A stretch of 64,000 nucleotides of DNA from Amycolatopsis sp. FBCC-B4732 (GTDB taxonomy: Bacteria; Actinomycetota; Actinomycetes; Mycobacteriales; Pseudonocardiaceae), in the NCBI RefSeq assembly GCF_023008405.1, contig NZ_CP095376.1, positions 3,992,001-4,056,000 on the forward strand, given 5' to 3'. The position numbers were made by a program, and so were the translations under genes. Shown piece after piece: positions 23,789 to 32,217 of this stretch. Below the pieces are notes generated by a model. The model did not search any database and was not told where the DNA came from. It saw nothing but the letters and a program-made list of their open reading frames with translations. How positions within the stretch are numbered: the stretch's first letter is position 1; every line of letters starts with the position of its first letter.

Positions 23789-23797
23789 TTCGCGGCG

Positions 23798-24811
23798 ATG
23801 GGACGCACCCGACTCCGGCGCAGCGATCTGCGCGGCCCCGGCATCCGGCGGATCCGCCGCGGCCGGGGGTTCTCCTACGCACACCCCGACGGTTCACCGG
23901 TCACCGACGAGGAGCTGCTGGCGCGGATCAAGGACCTCGTCATCCCGCCGGCCTGGCGGGACGTGTGGATCTGCCCGCACCCGAACGGGCACGTCCAGGC
24001 GGTCGGCACCGACGACGCCGGGCGGCGCCAGTACCTCTACCACGAGCAGTGGCGACGTGACCGGGACGAGGAGAAGCACGACCGCGTCCTGGCGATGGCC
24101 CGGCGGCTGCCCGGGTGGCGGGAGTCGGTGGAGGCCGACCTGGCCGGGCGCGGCCTCACCAGGAAGCGGGTGCTGGCGGCGGCGCTGCGCATGCTCGACC
24201 GGGGGATCTTCCGCACCGGCGGCGAGGAGTACGCGGAGGAGAACGGTACCCACGGCGTCGCGACGCTGCTGCGTGCGCACGCGGCCGTCCGCGGCGACGA
24301 ATGCCGCTTCTGCTACGTCGCCAAGGGCGGCCTCGACCGCGAGGTGGCGATCCGCGACGCGGCGCTGGCCTCGGTGGTGAAGTCCCTCCTGCGCAGCCGG
24401 TCCGGGAGCGACCGGCTGCTCGCCTACCGCGAGGGCGGCACCTGGCACGAGGTGCACGCGGCCGACATCAACGAGCGGTTCAAGGAGCTGGCCGGCAACG
24501 ACTGCTCGGCCAAGGACCTGCGCACGTGGACGGCGACGGTCCTGGCGGCGGCCGCGTTCGCCGCGGCCGACCCGCCGACGTCCGAGACCGCCCGCAAACG
24601 CGCGGAAGCCGGGGTGATGCGGGAGGTCTCCCGGGCGCTCGGCAACACGCCCGCGGTCTGCCGGGCGTCCTATGTGGACCCCCGGCTGGTGGCGGCGTAC
24701 CGCGACGAGCGCACCATCGCACCGGCGTTGAAGCGGGCGGCCCGGCTGGAGGGTGACGACGCGCGCGCGGTGCTGGAGAAGGCGTGCGCGCGGTTGCTCA
24801 AAGCATCGTGA
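23798..24811 (+). CDS. Eukaryotic-type DNA topoisomerase IB
   Basis: A 337-residue poxvirus/bacterial type IB topoisomerase. GRGFSYAHPDGSPVTDEELLARIKDLVIPPAWRDVWICPHPNGHVQAVGTD is the N-terminal DNA clamp, YLYHEQWRRDRDEEKHDRV follows, KDLRTWTATVLAAAAF and a C-terminal VCRASYVDPRL place the catalytic Tyr near residue 292. It relaxes supercoils by a 3'-phosphotyrosyl intermediate. Bacterial versions are accessory and often lie in stress islands. The longer open frame upstream is antisense to the SDR gene; the ATG at 23798 follows the promoter at 23764-23788 at the spacing seen for the other units. Confidence 0.92.
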   Translation: MGRTRLRRSDLRGPGIRRIRRGRGFSYAHPDGSPVTDEELLARIKDLVIPPAWRDVWICPHPNGHVQAVGTDDAGRRQYLYHEQWRRDRDEEKHDRVLAMARRLPGWRESVEADLAGRGLTRKRVLAAALRMLDRGIFRTGGEEYAEENGTHGVATLLRAHAAVRGDECRFCYVAKGGLDREVAIRDAALASVVKSLLRSRSGSDRLLAYREGGTWHEVHAADINERFKELAGNDCSAKDLRTWTATVLAAAAFAAADPPTSETARKRAEAGVMREVSRALGNTPAVCRASYVDPRLVAAYRDERTIAPALKRAARLEGDDARAVLEKACARLLKAS

Positions 24812-24947
24812 GATTGGAAGTCACTCTTACGGGGAAAACGATCAGGGTGCGGACGTCCGGTGAGCGCCAGGAGGCACGGTGAGTGAACGGCAATCCATCC
24901 GAACGTGTACTGGCCCGCGGACACGCCCGTCCGGGACCCTGAGGACG

Positions 24948-25286
24948 ATGACTTCCGACTCCTCACCTGTGCGCTGGCGCGCCTCGATCGGCCTCGCCGT
25001 CGGCGGCGACGGCCCGGTGTCGAGCATCGTCGAATCCGAGCACGGCAGCGAGGGTTCGGCGCGGGAGTGGATCGAACGCAAGCTTCCCGGCACCCGCTTC
25101 CCGGCGTGGATCCCGGCGGCCCGCCGGGCGGACGGCGTGGAGCTGTTCGGCCGGGTGGCCCGAGGACACGTCGTGACCGGGCGGCTGGTGCCGACCTGGG
25201 AATCCGACTCGGGTGCGGCGGTGTGGCACGCGGACCGCGCGGGCGACCACGTGCAGTGGCGCCGCTGCGCGGCCGAGGACCGCTGA
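24948..25286 (+). CDS. Hypothetical protein, 112 residues
   Basis: The protein reads TSDSSPVRWRASIGLAVGG, then IERKLPGTRFPAWIPAARRADGVELFGRVARGHVVTG and VWHADRAGDHVQWRRC. It has strong coding bias, no signal peptide and no family that I recognise. A GTG at 24879 with AGGAGG four bases upstream is an alternative start that would add 23 residues; the same spot offers a 19-codon overlapping frame starting at 24883, which could be a leader peptide. I chose the ATG at 24948 because the conserved-looking part starts there and AGGA lies at suitable spacing. About 210 bases after its stop hold no gene I can support. Confidence 0.55.
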   Translation: MTSDSSPVRWRASIGLAVGGDGPVSSIVESEHGSEGSAREWIERKLPGTRFPAWIPAARRADGVELFGRVARGHVVTGRLVPTWESDSGAAVWHADRAGDHVQWRRCAAEDR

Positions 25287-25496
25287 CCGGGCGGCCAGAA
25301 GCGCCGCGGCCGCAGCCGCATCGAGCACTGGATCGACGAGGTCGTGCCGCGCGCGATCGGCAAGGTGAGCGCGGGCGGCAGGACGTGCACCTCTGGTGTC
25401 GTGATCGCCCGGCGCAGCTTCCCGCTGCTGGTGCACGCGGACCAGCCGGACCCCCCGATCGCGTCGATCACCGCGATCGGTTCGGCCGCGGCCGCC

Positions 25497-25555
25497 GACG
25501 TCATGAACGAGTCGTTCACCTCGCCGGACGTCATGAACGAGTCGTTCATGACGTC
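25497..25555. repeat. Direct repeat ending in a 29-bp perfect palindrome
   Basis: GACGTCATGAACGAGTCGTT occurs at 25497 and again at 25527. The second copy continues into the perfect palindrome GACGTCATGAACGA-G-TCGTTCATGACGTC (25527-25555). It lies just after the stop of the VOC gene (minus strand) and would act as its terminator. The preceding stretch 25287-25496 is open on the plus strand but shows no recognisable protein. Confidence 0.68.
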
Positions 25556-25558
25556 CGC

Positions 25559-25939
25559 TCAAGCCGTACCCAGCTCCTTGCGCAGCAAGCAGAACTCGTT
25601 GCCCTCCGGGTCCTGCAGCACCACCCACGACTCCGTGCCGTCCTGCCCGACGTCCGCCGGGCGCGCGCCCAGCGCGAGCAGCCGCTCCAGCTCCGCCTCC
25701 TGGTCGCCGCCCACCGGGTTCACGTCCACGTGCAGCGGCAGCTTGCCGCGGCGGGGGTCGTCCGTGCGGGCCAGCACCAGCGTCGGGGGTCCGTCGCCCA
25801 GTGCGGCACCGGGCAGGCCCAGCTCGAGGCCGTCCGGCTCGTGCCCGATCACCTCGTAACTGAGCACCGCGCACCAGAACTCCGCCAGCCGGTCGGGGTC
25901 GTGGCAGTCGAGCACCAGTCCGGTGATCCGGGCGGCCAT
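25559..25939 (-). CDS. VOC-superfamily (glyoxalase/bleomycin resistance-like) protein
   Basis: A 126-residue vicinal-oxygen-chelate protein: ARITGLVLDCHDPDRLAEFWCAVLSYEVIG opens the first beta-alpha-beta-beta-beta unit and WVVLQDPEGNEFCLLRKEL ends the second, with metal-ligand type His and Glu positions. This short subgroup is abundant in actinobacteria; functions range from isomerisation to drug binding, none assignable here. Its ATG lies four bases after the YihY stop, so the two are cotranscribed. It ends at the palindromic repeat at 25527-25555. A close relative lies at 40021. Confidence 0.85.
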   Translation of the reverse strand: MAARITGLVLDCHDPDRLAEFWCAVLSYEVIGHEPDGLELGLPGAALGDGPPTLVLARTDDPRRGKLPLHVDVNPVGGDQEAELERLLALGARPADVGQDGTESWVVLQDPEGNEFCLLRKELGTA

Positions 25940-25943
25940 CCGG

Positions 25944-26930
25944 TCAGCTCCGTTCCGTCTCGCGCGCGACGTCCGCGGCCTCGTCCTCGTCCATCGCCTT
26001 GGTGTCCCGCGGCGGCAGGAAGGGCTCCTCCTGGTCTTCCTCGCGCCCCGCTTCGATGCTGCGGCCGCGGGCCAGTTCGGCGTCGAGCTCGGCGCCCAGC
26101 AGCACGGCCAGGTTCGAGATCCACAACCATACAAGGAACACGATCACGCCCGCCAGCGAACCGTAAGTCTTGTTGTACGAACCGAAGTTGGCGACGTACA
26201 GCGCGAACCCGGCCGACGCCGGCACCCACAGCAGCACCGCCAGCAGGCCGCCCGGGGTCAGCCACTTGAAGCCCGGCTGCCGCACGTTCGGGCCCACCCA
26301 GTACAGCAGCGCGAACGCCACGCTGACCAGCAGCGCGATCACCGGCCACTTCGCGATCTCCCACACCAGCACCCCGGTCGAGCCGAGCCCGACCAGGTCG
26401 CCCAGCCGGCGCGCCACCGACCCCGTGGCCACCACGCCCAGCGCGCACAGCGCCAGCAGCACGACGATCCCGATCGTCAGCAGCACCCGGATCGGGACGA
26501 CCTTCCACACCGGCCGGCCTTCCGGCATGCCGTAGATCGCGTTCGACGCCCGCATGAACGCGCCCACGTACCCGGACGCCGACCACAGCGCGCCGAGCAG
26601 GCCGATGATCGCCAGCGGCCCGGCCAGGCCGCGCGAGCCCGCCAGCTCCTTGATCGCGCCGATCAGGACGTCTTTGCCCTGACCCGGGACGACCTGGCCG
26701 ACGTTGTCGATCACGGCCTGGATCTTGTCCGGGCCGAGCAGGCCGAGCAGCGCCGTGAGCACGATGACGCCGGGGAACAGCGACAGCACGCCGTAGTAGG
26801 TCAGCGCGGCGGCCCAGTCGGTCAGGTTGTCGCGCCCGAACTGCTTGACCGTGCGCTTGAGGACCGCGCCCCACGAGCGCTTGGACAGCTCCCCCGGTCC
26901 TTCGGGTTCTCTCTCACGCCTGGCCACCAT
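25944..26930 (-). CDS. YihY/virulence factor BrkB-family membrane protein
   Basis: A 328-residue integral membrane protein with about six transmembrane helices. NLTDWAAALTYYGVLSLFPGVIVLTALLGLLG is the family N-terminal block, ALWSASGYVGAFMRASNAIYG and FKWLTPGGLLAVLLWVPASAGFALYVANFGSYNKTYGSLAGVIVFLVWLWISN-type text the second signature. The C-terminus is charged and cytoplasmic. YihY proteins are of unknown function, sometimes linked to envelope stress. The ATG at 26930 with GGAGGTGG upstream is preferred over 26960. GGGTAT motifs occur on both strands at 26959-26981, but without a convincing GTTT. Confidence 0.9.
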   Translation of the reverse strand: MVARREREPEGPGELSKRSWGAVLKRTVKQFGRDNLTDWAAALTYYGVLSLFPGVIVLTALLGLLGPDKIQAVIDNVGQVVPGQGKDVLIGAIKELAGSRGLAGPLAIIGLLGALWSASGYVGAFMRASNAIYGMPEGRPVWKVVPIRVLLTIGIVVLLALCALGVVATGSVARRLGDLVGLGSTGVLVWEIAKWPVIALLVSVAFALLYWVGPNVRQPGFKWLTPGGLLAVLLWVPASAGFALYVANFGSYNKTYGSLAGVIVFLVWLWISNLAVLLGAELDAELARGRSIEAGREEDQEEPFLPPRDTKAMDEDEAADVARETERS

Positions 26931-27012
26931 CGCCACCTCCTGCTCGGTCGGCGGTGGCATACCCCGTCCGGCACTGGGTATTCCCCTTTCGTCCCGACGA
27001 CCAGGAGGAACC

Positions 27013-27480
27013 GTGACCGAGGTCAGCCGCGTGATCGACGTACCGCCCGATGCCGTGTTCGACGTCCTCGCCGACGGCTGGCTCTACGCCGGCTGGGTGG
27101 TCGGCAGCTCGCACATCCGCGACGTCGACCCCGGGTGGCCCGCGGTGGGCTCCCGGATCCACCACAGCGTGGGCCCGTGGCCGGTGCACATCCAGGACGT
27201 CACGGTGGTGCGGGCGGTCGAGCCGGGCCTGTCGCTGTCGCTGGAGGCGCACGGCTGGCCGCTCGGCGCGGCGGCGGTCGGGCTGACGCTCGTCCCGCAC
27301 GGCGAGGGAGCGACGCTGGTCCGGATGACCGAGCACATCGTCCGCGGTATCGGGAAGGTGCTGCCGGCGGCGGTGCAGGCGCTCGTCGTCAAGCCGCGCA
27401 ACACCGAGTCCCTGGCCCGTCTCGCGGACCTGGCCACCGGCAAGCACGCCCGCGCGCGGGACGGCCACCCGCGCCCGTAG
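27013..27480 (+). CDS. SRPBCC-family protein
   Basis: A 155-residue START-like protein: VSRVIDVPPDAVFDVLADGWLYAGWVVGSSHIRDVDPGWPAVGSRIHHSVGPWP, then LSLEAHGWPLGAAAVGLTLVPHGEGATLVRMTEHIVRG. It has the strands and C-terminal helix of the polyketide cyclase/dehydrase group that binds hydrophobic ligands. The GTG start at 27013 has AGGAGG upstream. A GGGTAT lies at 26976-26981. It is a single gene convergent with the FAD oxidoreductase; the ligand is unknown. Confidence 0.85.
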   Translation: MTEVSRVIDVPPDAVFDVLADGWLYAGWVVGSSHIRDVDPGWPAVGSRIHHSVGPWPVHIQDVTVVRAVEPGLSLSLEAHGWPLGAAAVGLTLVPHGEGATLVRMTEHIVRGIGKVLPAAVQALVVKPRNTESLARLADLATGKHARARDGHPRP

Positions 27481-27489
27481 TGCGCGGGT

Positions 27490-29082
27490 TCAGCTGTAGA
27501 TGGCTCGGTGGGCGGCCCGGATCACCGCCGCGTAGCCGCCGCCGAGGCGGCCGGCGCGGGCCAGCGCCGCGCGGGCCGCGTTGGCGCCCGGGCCGCCGTG
27601 GACCGCGCCGCCCGGGTGGGCCGACGCGCCCGCCAGGAACAGCCGGTCCACGGGGGTGTCCGCCCGGCCCGTGCCCGGCACCGGCCGAAAGAACAGCTGC
27701 TGGTGGATCGCCGTCGTACCGGCGTTGATCGCGCCGCCGACCAGCCCCGGGTTGCGCCCCGCCAGCTCGACCGGACCCTGCAGGTACCGCGCCTTGATCA
27801 GCCCGGTGAACCCCGGGGCGTTGGCTTCGATCGTCTCTTCGATCCGCTTCGCCCGCCGCTCCAGCGCCGAGCGGTTCTCCATCGTGCCGCGCGGCACGTG
27901 CGTGTACGCCCACGCCGACTCGGTGCCCGCCGGCGAGCGCGTCGGGTCGGTCGTGGTCATCTGGCCCAGCAGCAGGAACGGGCGGCGCGGGGTCCGGCCG
28001 CGGGCCAGCTCGCCGCCGAACGCCGCGAGCCCGTCGAGGTCCGTGCCGAGGTGGATCGTGCCCGCGCCGCGCGCGGCTTCGTTCGTCCACGGGATCGGGC
28101 CCGACAGCGCCCAGTCCACTTTGACCGTCCCGCTGTCCCATTCGAACTTGCCGAGGTCCTCGACCAGCCGCGGGGGCAGCCACCGCTCGCCCACCAGCTC
28201 GCGGTAGAGCACCGGCGCCGGTATGTCGGCGAGCACGGCCTTACGCGCCCGGACCGGGTCGCCGGCGGCGTCGCGCACGCCCAGCGCGCGCCCGTCACCG
28301 ACGATGACCTCCCGCACCGGACGTCCACAGTGGACTTGTCCGCCACGGGACTCCAGCCGCCGGACCAGCGCCGCGACCAGTTCGCCCGCACCGCCTTCGG
28401 GGACCGGGTAGCCCTCGTCCTGCCCGATCATCGCGAGCAGCCAGCCGAACACCGCGCTGCCCGCGTTGTCGACGGAAAGGTCGCTGTGCGCGGAGTTCCC
28501 CGCCACGAGCAGCTTCGCGCCCTCACCGGTGAACAGCTCGTCGCCGAACCGGCGGGCCGGCAGCGTCAGCATGCGCGCCAGGCGCAGCGCGTCCCCGGTC
28601 CCGGTGCGGCGCAGCAGCTTCAGCGCCGGGCGCACCGGCGGGAACGGCGTGAACAGCGCGTTCAGCAGCGGCTCGCGGATCTCCCGCCACTGCTCGAACA
28701 GGCCCCGCCACGCGTCGCCGTCGCCCGGGGCGAACTCGTCGACCGAGGCGGCCGTGCGGTCGAGGTCGCGCGAAAGCACGACGCACCGGTCGTCGGGCAG
28801 CACGTGCGCCAGGACGTCGGGGGCGTGCCGCCAGCGCAGGCCGTGCTCGGCCAGCCGCAGGCCCTTGATCACCGGTGACACCGCCGAGAGCGGGTAGAAC
28901 GCGCTGAAGAGGTCGTTGCGGAAGCCCGGCTCGGTGACCTCGGCGGTGCGGACCGAGCCGCCCGGGTGGTCGGTCGCCTCCAGCACCAGGACCGACCAGC
29001 CGGCGTCGGCCAGGACGTTCGCCGCCACCAGCCCGTTGTGCCCGGCGCCGAGCACCACCGCGTCGAAGGCTTCCGTACTCAC
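27490..29082 (-). CDS. Phytoene desaturase-like FAD oxidoreductase (CrtI-type)
   Basis: A 530-residue flavoprotein amine oxidase/CrtI relative. FDAVVLGAGHNGLVAANVLADAGWSVLVLEATDHPGGSVRT is the FAD motif, and HPGGAVHGGPGANAARAALARA near the end is the C-terminal flavin signature. It resembles the all-trans-retinol/carotenoid desaturase-like proteins (COG1233) that are often not carotenoid enzymes. No phytoene synthase or other crt gene is nearby. It follows the NAD-epimerase gene by 15 bases and is probably cotranscribed with it from the SigF/SigB-type promoter at 30181-30205. Confidence 0.88.
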   Translation of the reverse strand: MSTEAFDAVVLGAGHNGLVAANVLADAGWSVLVLEATDHPGGSVRTAEVTEPGFRNDLFSAFYPLSAVSPVIKGLRLAEHGLRWRHAPDVLAHVLPDDRCVVLSRDLDRTAASVDEFAPGDGDAWRGLFEQWREIREPLLNALFTPFPPVRPALKLLRRTGTGDALRLARMLTLPARRFGDELFTGEGAKLLVAGNSAHSDLSVDNAGSAVFGWLLAMIGQDEGYPVPEGGAGELVAALVRRLESRGGQVHCGRPVREVIVGDGRALGVRDAAGDPVRARKAVLADIPAPVLYRELVGERWLPPRLVEDLGKFEWDSGTVKVDWALSGPIPWTNEAARGAGTIHLGTDLDGLAAFGGELARGRTPRRPFLLLGQMTTTDPTRSPAGTESAWAYTHVPRGTMENRSALERRAKRIEETIEANAPGFTGLIKARYLQGPVELAGRNPGLVGGAINAGTTAIHQQLFFRPVPGTGRADTPVDRLFLAGASAHPGGAVHGGPGANAARAALARAGRLGGGYAAVIRAAHRAIYS

Positions 29083-29097
29083 TGGCCCTCCTGGAAT

Positions 29098-30171
29098 TCA
29101 GGCTTGCGACTGGTGGCTCGGCCCGACCCGGGTGAGCGAGCGGAGCCGGGCCAGTACCCCGGAGCCGCGCGGCGGGGGCAGGGGCGGGCTCGCCGCCCCC
29201 GCACCCGAGCGCAGCCCGGCGACCAGTTCGGCGATCGCGGACGCGGCATCGTACCGAGGTTGCCAGCCCAGGACGGTCTCCGCCACCGTGGTACCGGCTA
29301 GCGCGGCGCGGTCGGCGAGCTCCAGCCAGCCGGGGTGCACCGGGAGCACGCCGCCGGCCCAGGCCGCGAGGACGGCGGCGCTGGCGAGTGGCTTCGGCAC
29401 CGGGAGGCGGCGACCACCGAGGACGGCGGCCAGCTCATCGGCGTCGAGCACCCCGGGCGCGGCCAGGTTGACCGGGCCGGTGAACCCCTGGCCGAGGATC
29501 AGCCGGATCGCCTCGGCGACGTCGTCGGTGTGCACGGCCTGGGCGCGCAGGTCGTGCCACAGCGGAACCGGCAGCCGCCGTCCGCCGACGAGCCGCGCGG
29601 GCACCACCGGGTCGAGCAGCCAGCGGGCGAAATCGCCGGCCGCGCGCCGCTGCAGGATCGCGCACGGCCGGAGCCGGGCCACGCCGACCTCCGGGTGCTG
29701 CGCCTCGAACCGGTCCAGCCGCGACTCGAGCGCGGCCTTGCCGCGGCTGTAGGCGCTGCGGGCGATCCCCGTGCACGGGTGGTCCTCGCCGACCTTCTCC
29801 CAGCGCGGCGCGGGCCCGTAGGCGGCCACCGAGGACGCGACGACCAGGTGCGGCACCCCGGCGGCCGCCACCGCGGCGAGCACGTGCCGGGTGCCGTCGT
29901 CGTTGGTGCGCCACATCGGCGGCTCGCCGCGCCGCGGCGAGATGGCCCACGCCAGGTGCACGACGGCGTCCGCGCCCTCGAACAGCGTGGTCAGCTCCTC
30001 CTCGGCACCGGGGCCCCCGATGTCGAGCGCGTGCCAGCTCGCCGAGCGGTACGGCTCGGCCGCCGGGTCGGGCAGGCGCCGCGCGAGCCCGGCCACGTCG
30101 TGGCCGGGCTCGAGGGCGGCCAGCAAGGCCGTTCCGACGTTCCCGGTGGCTCCGGTGATCACGATCCGCAC
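29098..30171 (-). CDS. NAD-dependent epimerase/dehydratase family protein
   Basis: A 357-residue extended SDR. MRIVITGATGNVGTALLAAL is the GxxGxxG cofactor loop, GADAVVHLAWAISPRRG, LVVASSVAAYG and SAYSRGKAALES give the catalytic Ser and YxxxK. The C-terminal third is typical of nucleoside-diphosphate-sugar epimerases or cinnamoyl reductase-like enzymes. The start is GTG or ATG-equivalent at 30171, ten bases after the -10 of a GTTT-N15-GGGTAC promoter. It leads a unit with the CrtI-like FAD oxidoreductase. The substrate is not predictable. Confidence 0.88.
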   Translation of the reverse strand: MRIVITGATGNVGTALLAALEPGHDVAGLARRLPDPAAEPYRSASWHALDIGGPGAEEELTTLFEGADAVVHLAWAISPRRGEPPMWRTNDDGTRHVLAAVAAAGVPHLVVASSVAAYGPAPRWEKVGEDHPCTGIARSAYSRGKAALESRLDRFEAQHPEVGVARLRPCAILQRRAAGDFARWLLDPVVPARLVGGRRLPVPLWHDLRAQAVHTDDVAEAIRLILGQGFTGPVNLAAPGVLDADELAAVLGGRRLPVPKPLASAAVLAAWAGGVLPVHPGWLELADRAALAGTTVAETVLGWQPRYDAASAIAELVAGLRSGAGAASPPLPPPRGSGVLARLRSLTRVGPSHQSQA

Positions 30172-30180
30172 GCAGGTGGC

Positions 30181-30205
30181 GTACCCCGTGTGGCCCCCGC
30201 GAAAC
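30181..30205 (-). promoter_or_regulatory. SigF/SigB-type promoter for the epimerase operon
   Basis: Minus strand: GTTT (30202-30205), N15, GGGTAC (30181-30186), ten bases before the start. The GTTT lies directly beside the stop of the upstream CocE hydrolase gene. Confidence 0.6.
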
Positions 30206-32197
30206 TCAGACCAGGGCGCGGGGGATCCGCCGGTGCCAGTTGCGCGAGACGACCCGGCGGGCCCCTTCGTAGCCGTCGAGCCGCGCGTCGATGACGAATT
30301 CGGTGTCCGTGCAGGACACGCGGGTGTGCGTCTCGCTGCGCGCCGCCCACTCGCCGCGGGCGAAGGTCACGTCCCACGCGGTCTCCGCCACCGGCGAGCA
30401 GAAGTCGTCGGCGACCCACGTGTAGCGCTCCCGGACGTCCCGGGTGACTTCCAGGTCGAGGTCGTCGAAGCCGACGGTCCCGGCGTCCTTCACGATGTCG
30501 AGCGCGGAGTGGTAGTCCACCAAGTCGCGCGAGACGGTCCAGCGCTGCTCCCCCGGCGTCAGCGCGGTCACCGGCATCGGCGGCGCGCCCTCCGGCGGCC
30601 CGACCGGCCGGACCGGCAGCTCCAGCGCGCTGTGTCCGGTGTGGACGGACAGCAGCACGGGGGTCGGCGGCGGCCACGCCAGCGGCCAGTACGAAGTGGA
30701 CAGTGAGAGCCGGATCCGGTGCCCGGCCGGGAAAGCCTGCGCGACGGCGTTCAGCTCGATCTCGACCGCGCGCCGCTGCCCCGGCTCCAGCGGCGCCGGC
30801 TCGTCGTGGCCGTCGCGGTGGGTCAGGTTGAGCAGCCCGTAGGTGACGCGGGTGGCGCGCCCGTCCGGTGCGACGTCGGACAGCCGCGCCGCGACCATCG
30901 CGACCGGCTGATCGGCCGACACCTCCAGCCGCACGACCGGCGAGCCGAGGATTTCGCACCGCTCGGTGAGCACGTCGGTGTCGAAGACGAGCGACCCGCC
31001 GTCCTCTTCGCGCTGGTCGTAGGGCAGGTCCGGCGGGGCGCTGTAGGACGCCCACTTCCCGGAGAACTGCCCGACCGACAGCGGCGAAGACACCGTCAGG
31101 GGTTCGTCCTCGACGCTCTCCCCCGGCCGCGCGATGCGGTGCGGGGCGAGCGGCAGCCGCTGGGGCTGGACGTGCGGCGACGGCCAGGTGGCCTCGCCGA
31201 CCCAGCGGCCGGGCCGGTCCTCGTAGGACGTCGAGGGCGGGACGCTCTCCTGCAACCACGTCCGCAGCATCGGCCCGTCCATGGCATCGTTCTCCTCGCC
31301 GCGGAGCCAGTGGTCCCACCATTTCACGACTTCCTGGAGGTACCCGATCGCCGGCCCGGGCTCGCCGAGGTGCGGGTACTTGTGCGACCACGGCCCGATC
31401 AGCCCCCGCCGCGGGACGTCGAGGTGCGCCAGCAACCGGATGACGGCGTTGGAATAGCCGTCGGCCCAGCCGCTCGAGGCCAGCACCAGCACCTGGACGT
31501 CGGCGTGGTTCTCCGACACCGACGCGTGCCGCCAGTAGTCGTCGCGGCGCTGGTGGCCGAGCCAGTTCTCGATCCACAGGCTGCAGTTTTCCAGGCGCTC
31601 CAACCACATTTCACGCCACCGGTCACCGACGACGGCCGGATCGGGCGGCAGCGTGGCGTAGGCGAACATCGTGCCCGACTCGGCGACGTTGTCCGAAAGC
31701 AGGCAGCCGCCCATGTAGTGCATGTCGTCGGCGAACCGGTCGTCGGTGAACGACGAAATCACGATGGCGCGCAGGCTCGGCGGCTTCCGCGCGGCGACCT
31801 GGAGCGCGGCGAACGCGCCCCAGGAAATCCCCATCATCCCCGTGTCACCGGTGCACCACGGCTGCGCGGCGATCCACGCCAGGACGTCTTCGGCGTCGAG
31901 CTGCTCGCGTTCGAGGTACTCGTCGGCCAGGATCCCCTCGGACTCACCGGTGCCGCGGATGTCCACCCGCACGCACGCGTACCCGTGCCCGGCGAGGTAG
32001 GGGTGGTGGATCGAATCCCGCGGCGCGGTGAGGTCCCGCTTGCGGTAGGGGATGTACTCGAGGATCGCCGGCACCGGTTCGGCGTCCGACGAGACCGGCC
32101 GCCAGATGCGGGCGGACAGGACGGTCCCGTCGGACGCGGGGATCCGGACGTGGTCCGCCACGGTGATTTCGTGCGGCAGCGAGGTGACGGCTCGCAA
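30206..32197 (-). CDS. CocE/NonD-family hydrolase (S15-like)
   Basis: A 663-residue alpha/beta hydrolase. PAILEYIPYRKRDLTAPRDS, YACVRVDIRGTGESEGIL and TGDTGMMGISWGAFAALQVAA show the CocE/X-prolyl dipeptidyl peptidase core with the nucleophile Ser in G-I-S-W-G. The C-terminal third is the jelly-roll domain (RLEVSADQPVAMVAARLSDVAPDG, AFPAGHRIRLSLSTSYWPLAWPPP). Enzymes cleave esters or acyl-prolyl bonds. The start appears to be TTG at 32197 with GGGAGG nine bases upstream, unusual but the only in-frame candidate. It follows the Zn-dehydrogenase stop by 20 bases. Confidence 0.88.
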   Translation of the reverse strand: MRAVTSLPHEITVADHVRIPASDGTVLSARIWRPVSSDAEPVPAILEYIPYRKRDLTAPRDSIHHPYLAGHGYACVRVDIRGTGESEGILADEYLEREQLDAEDVLAWIAAQPWCTGDTGMMGISWGAFAALQVAARKPPSLRAIVISSFTDDRFADDMHYMGGCLLSDNVAESGTMFAYATLPPDPAVVGDRWREMWLERLENCSLWIENWLGHQRRDDYWRHASVSENHADVQVLVLASSGWADGYSNAVIRLLAHLDVPRRGLIGPWSHKYPHLGEPGPAIGYLQEVVKWWDHWLRGEENDAMDGPMLRTWLQESVPPSTSYEDRPGRWVGEATWPSPHVQPQRLPLAPHRIARPGESVEDEPLTVSSPLSVGQFSGKWASYSAPPDLPYDQREEDGGSLVFDTDVLTERCEILGSPVVRLEVSADQPVAMVAARLSDVAPDGRATRVTYGLLNLTHRDGHDEPAPLEPGQRRAVEIELNAVAQAFPAGHRIRLSLSTSYWPLAWPPPTPVLLSVHTGHSALELPVRPVGPPEGAPPMPVTALTPGEQRWTVSRDLVDYHSALDIVKDAGTVGFDDLDLEVTRDVRERYTWVADDFCSPVAETAWDVTFARGEWAARSETHTRVSCTDTEFVIDARLDGYEGARRVVSRNWHRRIPRALV

Positions 32198-32217
32198 GGG
32201 TCGATTCCCTCCCGGGG

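Noticed and set aside
21092..23884. Minus-strand open frame of 930 codons
   Set aside because: Only 22700-23167 reads as a protein (DUF1360). The rest is antisense to the FAD-Rieske gene and the SDR region in other frames.
24883..24942. 19-codon leader peptide before the hypothetical gene at 24948
   Set aside because: It has a possible start and stop but overlaps an alternative start of the main gene, and nothing suggests attenuation.
25287..25496. Plus-strand open text RSRIEHWIDEVVPRAIG and onwards
   Set aside because: It looks protein-like for some 50 codons but has no start signal, and I cannot match it to a family; it could be another remnant but evidence is too thin.
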